Shown piece after piece: positions 56,198-64,000 of a DNA stretch of 64,000 bases. Under the pieces are notes generated by a model that worked only from the letters and a program-made list of their open reading frames with translations, did not search any database and was not told the origin of the DNA. The stretch covers positions 2,105,501 through 2,169,500 of the forward strand of contig CANJKZ010000955.1 of the NCBI GenBank assembly GCA_947471745.1, read 5' to 3'. Origin of the DNA: Closterium sp. Naga37s-1 (lineage: Eukaryota; Streptophyta; Zygnematophyceae; Desmidiales; Closteriaceae). The stretch's first letter is position 1, and each line of letters begins with the position of its first letter. Both the position numbers and the translations under genes were made by a program.

Positions 56198-57202
56198 ATG
56201 GCTTCTCTCCGCGTTCTAGCGTTCGATCATGAGGGCCGACCGATCCAGTTTGACACGTGGCTCGATGACTTGCAGCTGTACCTACTGAGCGACTCTAGGG
56301 ACAGTGTTTCGTTGTTTGACCACACGTCTGGCACCGCTCCCGCCCCTCCCGCCACAGCTGACAGTGCGACTCGCTCACAATGGCTTACTCAGAGCGCTGC
56401 TGCTCGCTTAGCCATTCGCAACCACCTTCCGTTGGCCGAATGCGCTCACTTCGGACAGCACAGGACAGCACAGGCATTGTACGACGCTGTCGTCGCCCGT
56501 TACTCCTCGCCTGCCACTGCTGCTCTAGGCCGTCTTCTACTGCCCTACCTGTTTCCCAAGCTGTCCGATTTTGCCACAGTAGAGGACCTTGTTTCCCACC
56601 TCCGCACTAGCGACGCTCGCTACCGCGCTGCCCTCCCAGCAGAGTTCCTTGCCAAGAACCCGCCCCCGATGTACATCACTCTCTACTTCATAGTCACCCG
56701 CCTCCCTGACTCTCTTCGCGCTGTCAGGGACCACTTTCTCGCGCTCGACCCCACAGCCCTCACTGTTGACTTACTCGAGCAGCACCTCCTTGCAGCTGAG
56801 ACTAGTGTAGTCGCTGTAGGCGCTGCTCGTGGCACTCCTCGCACACCCTTCTTTGAGGGGTGTTCCCCCTCCCCCCTTGCCCCCTCCTATGCCTCTGCTG
56901 CTACTGTTGACGTCCTTGGTGCTGAGGATGTCGGAGCTGCTTCCACTAGTGGGAAGCGGTGCAGCAGCAAGGGCAAGGGTGCCAGGGGTGGTGGAGGTGG
57001 CAGCGGGGGTGGTGGGGGGGGCAGCAGTGGAGGTGGTGGTGGCAGTGGAGGTGGTGGCCGCGGTGGGAGTGGTGGCGGGAGTGGGGGCTTTGGTGGCGGA
57101 GGTGGAGGCAGCGGTGGGAGTGGCGGTAGTGGCAGCGGTGGGGGTGGTGGAGGTCGGACTGGAGCTCAGCGTGGAGGTTCTGGAGGAGGCCAAAGGCAGT
57201 AA
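56198..57202 (+). CDS. Copia Gag polyprotein
   Basis: ATG after a CGCCACT context gives 334 residues. The N-terminal 220 residues (MASLRVLAFDHEGRPIQFDT, then WLDDLQLYL, ARLAIRNHLP, ALYDAVVARYSSP, FATVEDLVSHL) have the layout of a copia gag capsid. Residues from about 255 are an extreme Gly/Ser-rich tail where a zinc knuckle would normally lie. The frame ends at TAA (57200), and the same frame continues as pol, so gag and pol are separated by a single stop codon between Gln codons (CAG TAA CAG CAG). It would package element RNA into virus-like particles. Confidence 0.75.
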   Translation: MASLRVLAFDHEGRPIQFDTWLDDLQLYLLSDSRDSVSLFDHTSGTAPAPPATADSATRSQWLTQSAAARLAIRNHLPLAECAHFGQHRTAQALYDAVVARYSSPATAALGRLLLPYLFPKLSDFATVEDLVSHLRTSDARYRAALPAEFLAKNPPPMYITLYFIVTRLPDSLRAVRDHFLALDPTALTVDLLEQHLLAAETSVVAVGAARGTPRTPFFEGCSPSPLAPSYASAATVDVLGAEDVGAASTSGKRCSSKGKGARGGGGGSGGGGGGSSGGGGGSGGGGRGGSGGGSGGFGGGGGGSGGSGGSGSGGGGGGRTGAQRGGSGGGQRQ

Positions 57203-57226
57203 CAGCAGTGTCGGAGCGAGACCCCG

Positions 57227-59452
57227 TTGCCCCAGCAGCTTCGTGAGTGGTTTGCTCAGCGTGGGGCGTCTAGGGGTAGTGTTAGCTGCCCGTATGTCAT
57301 TTGCACGGGTGACCGTGCTGGTCAGACATGCGGGAAGCTTCACACTCAGCACCGCTGCTTCTCCCGCCTTGACGACGCTTGGCGTGCAGAGTTTGGTGAC
57401 GAGGCCGAGTGCCCCCGCTGGGCAGACCTGCTTAGGTCTGGAGTTGCTATCTTTGACCTAGACTATGATGCTATCCTTGCTGCTATGTATGCTTTGTCTG
57501 TTAGTGCTGAGGGTGACTATTACCTGTGTGTGCCGCCTGACCCAGGTATAGAGGCTGCTGCTCTAGGTGCTAGTGAGTCTGCTCTCCCTGGTACTACGCC
57601 TGCTGAGGCCATGCACACCTTCACACTTGACTCAGGAGACTCACACTGTTTCTTTTGCGACAGCACCACCCTCACCCCTCTCTCTGCCCCTGTACCGGTC
57701 AGGCTAGCTGACCCCTCCGGGGGCCCAGTACTTGCCCATTCCTCCACTATGCTCCCGTTTCCGGCGGTTCTGTCCGGCTCATTGTCAGGCCTTCACCTCC
57801 CCTCGTTCTCAACGAACTTGGTGAGTACCGCTGCCCTACAGGACGCGATGGTCACTACCACCACTCCTGGGGGTCAGCGTGTGTCGATCTGCACTTGTAC
57901 ACAGACGGGCCGTCACCTGGCCACGTTCACTCGTTGGCCAGGGTCGAGTCTGTACACAGTGGCTACCGAGCCTCCTCAGTTAGCTGCGTCTGCCCAGGTG
58001 TCCGCGTCAGGTCAGGTAGCACCCCCTTGCTCATGTCGCCTCCTGTCGCACCAGACCCTTCTGTGGCACCACCGCCTGGGTCACCCCTCCCTGCCATGCC
58101 TTCGTGGCATGCACTCCCGCCTCCTTGTCTCTGGTCTTCCCAGGTCTCTGCCTCCCCTCCCACCCTCGCCTGCCCCGCCCTGCCTTCCTTGCGTCGAGGG
58201 GCAGAAGCGTGCCGCTCCTCACTCCTCGTTTCCCCTGATGACTGCTCCCCTTCAGACACTCCACATGGACGTGTGGGGCCCAGCCCGCGTCAGTGGACAG
58301 GGCCGCGAGCGCTACTTTCTGCTGGTTGTTGACGACTACACGCGGTACACCACGGTCTTCCTCTTGCGCAGCAAGGATCAGGTTGTTGATGTCTTGATCC
58401 CTTGGATCCGCGCAGTCCGTCTCCAGCTCTGCGAGTGGTTCCGCCAGGACCTTCCTGTCCTACGTCTGCACTCTGACAGAGGTGGTGAGTTCTCTTCTGA
58501 CCTCCTACGAGACTTTTGTCGTGGGGAGGGCATTCCGAACTCCCCTCAGAAAAATGGGATTGCTGAGCGCCGCATTGGATTAGTCATGGAGGTCGCTCGT
58601 ACCTCCATGATCCATGCGGCTGCTCCCCATTTTCAGTGGCCGTTTGCGGTCCGGTACGCTGCGCATCAGCTCAACCTCTGGCCCTGTGTCTCCTTGCCGG
58701 AGTCCTCGCCTACACTGCGTTGGACGGGGAAGGTTGGCGATGCGTTGGTGTTCCGGGTCTGGGGCTCTCGTGCCTTTATTCGCGATACGTCCGCGGACAA
58801 GCACTCCGCCTGTGCTATTCCCTGCGTCTTCCTTGGCTTTTCCCCTGACGCGCCTGGCTGGCAGTTTTACCACCCCACCTCGCGCAGTGTCTTCCCCTCC
58901 CAGGACGTCACGTTTGACGAGTCGGTTCCCTTTTACCATCTCTTCCCCTACCGCTCTGCCCCTCCCCCACCCCCGCCGCTCTTCCTTGCTCCACGTCCCC
59001 CTCCGGTAGACCCCCTCCCCCCCCAGGGTCCTGCTCCCTCAGGTTTGTCTCAGGTAGACCCTCTCCATGGTACTGCGCCTGTTGAGGTAGCTGTCGGCTC
59101 AGGTGCTACTCGAGGTGCTGCGTCTAGGGGTGCTGCGTGTGGGGGTGCGGCGCCTGGGGGTGCTGAGTCTGAGGGTGCTAAGTCTGGGGGTGCGGAGCCT
59201 AGGGGTGCTGAGCCTGGGGGTGCTGAGACTGGGGGTGCTGAGCCTGCGGGTGTTGAGCTTGGGGGTGCTGAGCCTGCGGGTGTGGAGCCTGGGGGAGCAG
59301 AGTCCGAGGTTGCGGCGTCTGGGGTTGCTGAGCCGAGGGGTACTGCTTCTTCTGGAGGTCCTGTGGGTGCTTCGTCACGACTGTCTCCCCGGCCGGAGCC
59401 CCTCTTCCCGGAGCTCCTGCGCGAGTGGTTTGCACAGCACACCCACCTTTAA
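57227..59452 (+). pseudogene. Copia Pol part: protease and integrase, plus strand
   Basis: In frame with gag after its TAA. Protease FTLDSGDSHCFF (usually DSGAS/T), GAG-pre-integrase WHHRLGHPSL, integrase core HMDVWGP...HSDRGGEF...NGIAERRIG with all three acidic residues, then WTGKVGDALVFRVWGSRAF and a proline-rich linker. Compared with the minus relative at the right edge, about eight residues are missing between CR.EGI and SPQ.NG. The frame ends at TAA (59450). The Ala/Gly-rich linker beyond is interrupted by another stop, and the Pro/Arg-rich segment resumes at 59777-60137. RT and RNase H are absent because a minus-strand copia LTR begins at 60138. Confidence 0.75.
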
Positions 59453-60137
59453 AGTGGAGCTGCTGGAGCTGGAGACTTTGCAGCTGGAGACACTGGAGCT
59501 GGAGGTGCTGGAGTTACTGCTTGAGCTGGTGGTACTGGAGGTGCTGCAGCTGCTGGTCCAGGAGGTGCTCGTACCAGGGGTACTGGAGCTGCCGAGACTG
59601 GTGATATTGGGGGAGCTAGAGCTGGAGACCCTACGGAGCCTAGAGCTGCTGGGGCTGGAGGCGCTGGAGCTGGAGGCACTAGCGCTGGTGGTGCTGGAGC
59701 TGGAGGAGCTGGAGCTGGTGGCACTGGCGCTGGAGGAACTGGCGCGGGAGGCGCTGGACCTGGAGGAGCTGGAGCTGTGGACCCTGGTGCTGGAGGCACT
59801 GTGCGGCCGGGACCGTACTTCGTTCCCCTGCATCAGCAGGTTCTTGGTCTCCCGTCTTCTACTGCCCTTCCTCCTCCCTTACTGTGTCCACCGCCCGACC
59901 AGTCGCAGCCGCCGTTACAGCCAGCCTCCCCACTGCCTGCTCCTTCTCCTTACACTGAGCAGACCGGCGGTCTTACAGAGCGTTGTGAGCCTGCGTCTCG
60001 TCCTGCCTCCCCTGTTCGCACTGGTCGTAGCGTTCCTCGTCCGCGTCCTCCTCCTGTTCCCGGCACACACGCTATGGCACTTCGTCCGTCCTCTGTTCCA
60101 CTGCGTGTTCCTCTGCCGCCTCCTCCTGAGTCCTCTA
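59453..60137 (+). pseudogene. Remnant of copia pol linker, plus strand
   Basis: GGAGCTGGAG-rich sequence corresponds to the Ala/Gly linker of the minus relative but contains an in-frame TGA. It is followed by GGTVRPGPYFVPLHQQVLG and RPRPPPVPGTHAM, which match the minus copy residue by residue in pattern. The match ends at the LTR at 60138, so the plus element was cut by that insertion. CTCTA (60133-60137) is the candidate target duplication, whose partner would lie beyond 64000. Confidence 0.65.
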
Positions 60138-60267
60138 TGTTAGAATGAGAACGAATGAATGACTGAACTAGAAAGCAGGTGGGTACATGTAGGAAACCTA
60201 GAAGTGTTGTACCCTGTAAGAACTACCCCACTATAGCCTAAACAGACTATAGCATATAAGTTTGACA
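60138..60267 (-). mobile_element. Short 3' LTR of minus-strand copia element
   Basis: On the minus strand a purine tract ATGGGGGTG (60276-60268) precedes TGTCAAACTTATATGC, and the LTR ends CATTCTAACA at 60138, giving a compact 130-bp LTR. About 230 bp of 3' UTR lies between the pol stop (60498) and the purine tract. The same LTR occurs at 27025 and 42316. Confidence 0.7.
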
Positions 60268-60497
60268 CACCCCCATAGGCAAAGTGGGGGAGAACAAGAG
60301 GTCACAAGACTAGTCAAGAAAGGCAAAGCAAGCTCAGGGTGGATCACAATGTCATCACGCAGTCTGAGCACAAGCAAGGGGCCACAAGGCCAGTTCACAT
60401 GCAGAGTTATATAAAGGAAAAACAAACAATACAGTGAACACAACCTAGCAAGTGGAAGCATGCAGGTATAAGTATATAGAGTACAGTACAAGCAAAT

Positions 60498-63400
60498 TCA
60501 AGAAGTCAGCAAGTGAGGCACAGTAGGTACAAGGCCTAACACAGTACAGAAACGCTGATGATCACAAGGCTGAAGTGCCTTGGTGAAAACATCAGCAGTG
60601 TTGGCCTGAGAGGCCACGTAAGCAAGACGAAGCTGGCCACGCTGCTGCAACTCTCGAGCAAGGAAGTAGCGCAGAGCAATGTGCTTCGTTCTGTGCTCCA
60701 GTCTGTGCTCCTGACACAAGGCCAGCATGGCCTTGTTGTCGACGTACAGAACTGGAGGAGAACGAGGCGCCTCTCCCAAGTCGGTCAGCAGGTAGGTGAG
60801 CCAGCGTAGCTCCTGTGCAGCCATGGCCCCAGCGTAGATCTCAGCCTCACAACTGGAGCTGAGAACAGAAGAAGAGTGGGTAGATTGCCAAGAGACAGAA
60901 CCAGAGCCAAGACTGAAGGTGTAACCCTGTGACGACCGCTGCGTAGCCAAGTCGTCAACCCAGGAGGCGTCGGCGTGACCAGTGAGGACAACTCGAGCCC
61001 GCCCTCCAAGCACGAGCCCCATGCCCGACGTACTGCACAAGTATCGCAACACCCTCTTCGCAGCATCCCAGTGCACCTTTCGGTGCCTGCCGGGAGCCAC
61101 GTAGCGAGCCAGAAGGCTGAGAGGGTATGCGAGGTCAGGTCGTGTGCAAGTCATCAGGTACATGAGGCAGCCCACAAGCTCTGGATACGGGCCACTCGGC
61201 GCTACGGACTCGTCCGAAGGTGGAGCTGAGAGCGAGTGACCGGTAGGCAGAGGAGTGGACTGTGGCGAGGAGTACGTGAAGCCGAAGCGCTGAAGGACCT
61301 GCTGCACCATGTGTGACTGAGTCAAGGTAATGGTGCGCTGTGCTCTGTCCCGGGTGATCTGCAAGCCAAGATAGCTTGTCAGCTCACCCAGGTCTGTGCA
61401 CGTGTGTCTCTTCTGCAGCTCGGACTTCACGTGGGCGAGTGCCTCAGTGTCAGCAGTATCAAAGACAAGGTCATCTACGTACACGAGAACGTAGAACGGC
61501 GGCAGAGTAGTGTCAGTGCGTAGAAACAGAGAAGGGTCAGCAGTGGAAGGAGCAAAACCAAGAGAAGCAAGAGTCGTCCTGAGTGTGTCGTGCCACTCAC
61601 GGGGTGCCTGGCGGAGACCGTAGACTGGCCGCCGGAGGCTCCACTGGGTACCAGCAGGAAACGACCCTGTGAAGCCAGGTGGGCGGCGCAGCCAGATCTC
61701 CTCGTGCAGGCTGCCCTGTAGGAAGGCTGTGCTGAAGTCAAGTGAGTGGAGCTCGTAGTCACGCTGAGCAACTACGTGCAGCAGTACCCGAAGAGTGGTC
61801 ATCTTCGGGGTAGGGGAGAAGGTCTGGAAGAAGTCAACTCCCTGTCGCTGACTGAAGCCACGTGCAACGTAACGCGCCTTGAAGACAGACGGAGAACCCG
61901 GCGGCCGCTTCACCCTGAAAATCCACATGCCACTGACGATGTTCGCCCCAGGTGGGGGAACCTCGTCGACGTAGGTGCCTGTGGACTTCCAGGAAGCCAT
62001 CTCGGCGTCCATGGCTGCCTGCCACTGAGAGGAGTAGGGACCCTCTATCGCCTCAGCGTAAGAGCGCGGGGTCGGGATGTCTGGTGCATCAGGGTCTCCC
62101 TCAGGGGCAATCAGCATGGACACGAGATGAGGTACAGAAGCGGCAAAGCACTCAAACTCCTCCTGTCTGTCCTCAAGAACGTCCGTGCTAAGAGCACACT
62201 CACCCCCGACGGACGGAGGATAGACAGACGCAGACGCAGCAACAAGACTAGTGGCGTAGTCTAGGCGACAGGCTGCAGCAAAGTCAACAAGCTCAGTAAC
62301 AAGAGCAGACGCAGCAGTGGACTCAAACAAAGGGTCAGTGACAGCAGTGGCCAGAAAACGCGCTACAGCTGGACTAGCAGCACGTAGGGATTCAGACGCA
62401 GGGTCCGGACCGGCAGGAAGAGAGGACGCAGGAGGAGACGGCAGAGGGACACGCTGTGGAGCAGTGGAAGGACGCAGAGTCATAGAGTGAGCGCCAGGGA
62501 CAGGAGGAGGACGCGGACGCGAAACACGACCAGCGCGAACAGGACGGACTGGCGACGCAGAACGAGACTCAGGCAACACAGGACGCGACTCAGGCTCACG
62601 ACGCTCCGTAAGACCTCTAGTCGGTCCAGAGTAAGGAGAAGGACCAGGCAGTGGAGAGGCTGGCTGGAACCGCGACTGGGACTGGACAGGCGGTGGACTC
62701 AGGAAAGGAGGAGGAGGACCAGGAGAAGGCGGGGAGCCAAGAACCTGCTGAAGAAGCGGAACGTAGTACGGCCGCGGCCGCACAGTGCCTCCAGAGACAG
62801 CAGAGACAGAACCGGTACCCCCAGCCCCAGGGTCTCCAGTACCAGAAGCACCGCCAGCAGCTCCAGCACGAGCAGCACCTCCAGCACCTCCAGCAGCTCT
62901 AGCACCAGAAGCACCTCCAGCAGCTCCAGCACCAGCAGCACCAGCAGCACCAGCACCAGTAGCACCTCCAGAAGTCCCAGCAGCACCTCCAGCAGAACCA
63001 GCACTAGCAGCACCTCCAGAAGCTCCAGCAGTACCTCCAGTAGCTCCAGCACCAGCAGCACCTCCAGCACCTCCAGCAGCTCCAGCACCGGCAGCACCTC
63101 CAGCAGCTCCTGCACCAGCAGCACCAGCAGCACCTCCAGCAGCACCAGCACCAGCAGCACCTCCAGTAGCTCCAGCAGTACCCTGACAGCGCCGAGAGTA
63201 CCACTCACGAAGCTGCTCTGGAGAGAGAGGCTCACGCCGCGGCGGGACGCCTAGAGCACCTCCAGACGCAGCACGCGCAGGCTCAGCACCTCCAGACATA
63301 GTACCCTCAGGCTCCACACGTCCAGACTCAGCACCCCCAGACTCAGCACCCCCAGACTCAGCACCTGAGTTGACAGCTACCTCGACCGGCTCGGCAGGGT

Positions 63401-64000
63401 CTACCTGGGACACACCTGAGGGGGCAGGACCCTGGGGGGGGAGGGGGACTACCGGGGGAGCACCTGGTACCAGGAAGAGCAGCGGTGGGGGGGGAGAGGC
63501 AGTCCGGTAGGGAAAGAGACGGTAGTACGACACCGACTCGTCAAACGTGACGTCCTGAGAGGACAGAACACGACGCGTGGTGGGGTGGTAGAACTGCCAC
63601 CCGGGTGCGTCAGGAGGGAAGCCAAGGAAGACACAGGGAACGGCACGGGAGGACAGCTTGTCCGCTGTAGTATCGCGGACAAAAGCTCGAGATCCCCAGA
63701 CATGGAACGCGGACGCATCGCCAACCTTCCCCGTCCACCGCAGAGTAGGTGTGGTCTCCGGCAAGGAGACACGAGGCTGAAGGTTGATCTGATGCGCAGC
63801 GTACTGAACCGCGAACGGCCATAGAAAATGGGGAGCAGCCGCATGGATCATGGACGTACGAGCGACGTCCATGACCATGCCAATGCGGCGCTCAGCAATC
63901 CCATTTTGCTGCGGGGAGGCCGGAAGCGTGAACGTCTGGCGGATGCCCTCCGAACGACAGAAGGCTCTCAGGAGGTCGGAGGAAAACTCCCCGCCTCTGT
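60498..64000 (-). CDS. Copia Pol: integrase end, RT, RNase H; intact, continues off right edge
   Basis: One uninterrupted minus-strand frame enters from beyond 64000 and ends at 60498, at least 1,160 residues. In order: integrase tail (RGGEFSSDLL, SPQQNGIAERRIG), WTGKVGDASAFHVWGSRAF, a proline-rich stretch, an Ala/Gly-only linker of about 120 residues (about 63190-62830), a Pro/Arg region, RT (FKARYVARGFSQRQGVDFF, DFSTAFLQGSLHEEIW, VYGLRQAPREWH, LVYVDDLVF) and RNase H (LTGHADASW, SCEAEIYAG, YVDNKAML, HIALRYFLARE), ending in VASQANTADVFTKALQP. All catalytic residues of RT and RNase H are present, so this is the best-preserved and possibly youngest element of the window. Confidence 0.85.
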   Translation of the reverse strand, partial: RGGEFSSDLLRAFCRSEGIRQTFTLPASPQQNGIAERRIGMVMDVARTSMIHAAAPHFLWPFAVQYAAHQINLQPRVSLPETTPTLRWTGKVGDASAFHVWGSRAFVRDTTADKLSSRAVPCVFLGFPPDAPGWQFYHPTTRRVLSSQDVTFDESVSYYRLFPYRTASPPPPLLFLVPGAPPVVPLPPQGPAPSGVSQVDPAEPVEVAVNSGAESGGAESGGAESGRVEPEGTMSGGAEPARAASGGALGVPPRREPLSPEQLREWYSRRCQGTAGATGGAAGAGAAGGAAGAAGAGAAGGAAGAGAAGGAGGAAGAGATGGTAGASGGAASAGSAGGAAGTSGGATGAGAAGAAGAGAAGGASGARAAGGAGGAARAGAAGGASGTGDPGAGGTGSVSAVSGGTVRPRPYYVPLLQQVLGSPPSPGPPPPFLSPPPVQSQSRFQPASPLPGPSPYSGPTRGLTERREPESRPVLPESRSASPVRPVRAGRVSRPRPPPVPGAHSMTLRPSTAPQRVPLPSPPASSLPAGPDPASESLRAASPAVARFLATAVTDPLFESTAASALVTELVDFAAACRLDYATSLVAASASVYPPSVGGECALSTDVLEDRQEEFECFAASVPHLVSMLIAPEGDPDAPDIPTPRSYAEAIEGPYSSQWQAAMDAEMASWKSTGTYVDEVPPPGANIVSGMWIFRVKRPPGSPSVFKARYVARGFSQRQGVDFFQTFSPTPKMTTLRVLLHVVAQRDYELHSLDFSTAFLQGSLHEEIWLRRPPGFTGSFPAGTQWSLRRPVYGLRQAPREWHDTLRTTLASLGFAPSTADPSLFLRTDTTLPPFYVLVYVDDLVFDTADTEALAHVKSELQKRHTCTDLGELTSYLGLQITRDRAQRTITLTQSHMVQQVLQRFGFTYSSPQSTPLPTGHSLSAPPSDESVAPSGPYPELVGCLMYLMTCTRPDLAYPLSLLARYVAPGRHRKVHWDAAKRVLRYLCSTSGMGLVLGGRARVVLTGHADASWVDDLATQRSSQGYTFSLGSGSVSWQSTHSSSVLSSSCEAEIYAGAMAAQELRWLTYLLTDLGEAPRSPPVLYVDNKAMLALCQEHRLEHRTKHIALRYFLARELQQRGQLRLAYVASQANTADVFTKALQPCDHQRFCTVLGLVPTVPHLLTS

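Noticed and set aside
59103..60143. 346-codon Leu/Glu-rich plus-strand ORF
   Set aside because: It overlaps pol in another frame and is a shadow of the GGAGCTGGAG linker. The pol-like frame explains the region better.
60268..60541. Longer LTR (to 60541) for the minus copia
   Set aside because: A TGTTAG occurs at 60541, but the Pol frame continues past it and no purine tract precedes it. The tract at 60268-60276 fixes the LTR start at 60267.
62487..63254. 255-codon Ser/Thr/Arg-rich plus-strand ORF
   Set aside because: Antisense shadow of the Ala/Gly linker of the intact minus-strand Pol.

Overview
This 64 kb window is nuclear DNA from a eukaryote, most likely a streptophyte (a charophyte green alga or early land plant). 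The evidence is a plant-type LRR receptor kinase gene with many introns and a 72-bp LRR exon, Ty1/copia elements with Met-tRNA-type primer sites, a tRNA-derived SINE, hAT-type MITEs and an AP2-like domain. Species cannot be fixed from the sequence. Nothing is bacterial: there are no operons, ribosome sites or CRISPR arrays.

Layout. 1-4.9 kb: transposon debris, with a copia RT fragment, palindromic CGAAC/GTTCG hAT-type MITEs and GGGTC-rich repeats. 5-15.2 kb: an LRR receptor-like kinase gene. Two LRR exons are followed by a 3.5-kb minisatellite of about 233 copies of a 15-bp unit, a Cys-rich ectodomain exon, a transmembrane exon with an in-frame TGA just after the membrane helix, and six kinase exons that join in frame. 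14.9-45.5 kb: a direct tandem duplication of about 15.27 kb (copy 1 14913-30181, copy 2 30182-about 45474), nearly identical, with 3-bp microhomology at the junction. Each copy carries the last kinase exon, a small LTR element with a target duplication, an extended-SDR (epimerase/reductase-like) gene fragment whose exon start is reiterated 9-10 times, a gag fragment, a SINE dimer, and a cluster of transposon-type genes. That cluster holds a Plavaka/CACTA-like transposase (minus), a pogo/Tigger-like DDE protein lacking catalytic Asp residues, a Ulp1-like protease fragment cut by a copia LTR, and an AP2-domain ORF. 45.1-47.1 kb: the non-duplicated continuation of the cluster, an acidic/basic nuclear-type protein gene broken by a frameshift and a stop. 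47.1-49.7 kb: no gene seen. 49.7-64 kb: three copia elements, one split by a trimeric SINE with an 8-bp target duplication, and one plus-strand copy interrupted by a minus-strand relative with an intact RT/RNase H that runs off the right edge.

Functionally, the only host-type genes are the receptor kinase and the SDR remnant. The rest is mobile DNA. The most interesting parts are the composite Plavaka/pogo/Ulp1/AP2 cluster, the duplication junction that fuses a transposon ORF in frame to the kinase tail, and the repeated splice-acceptor modules.
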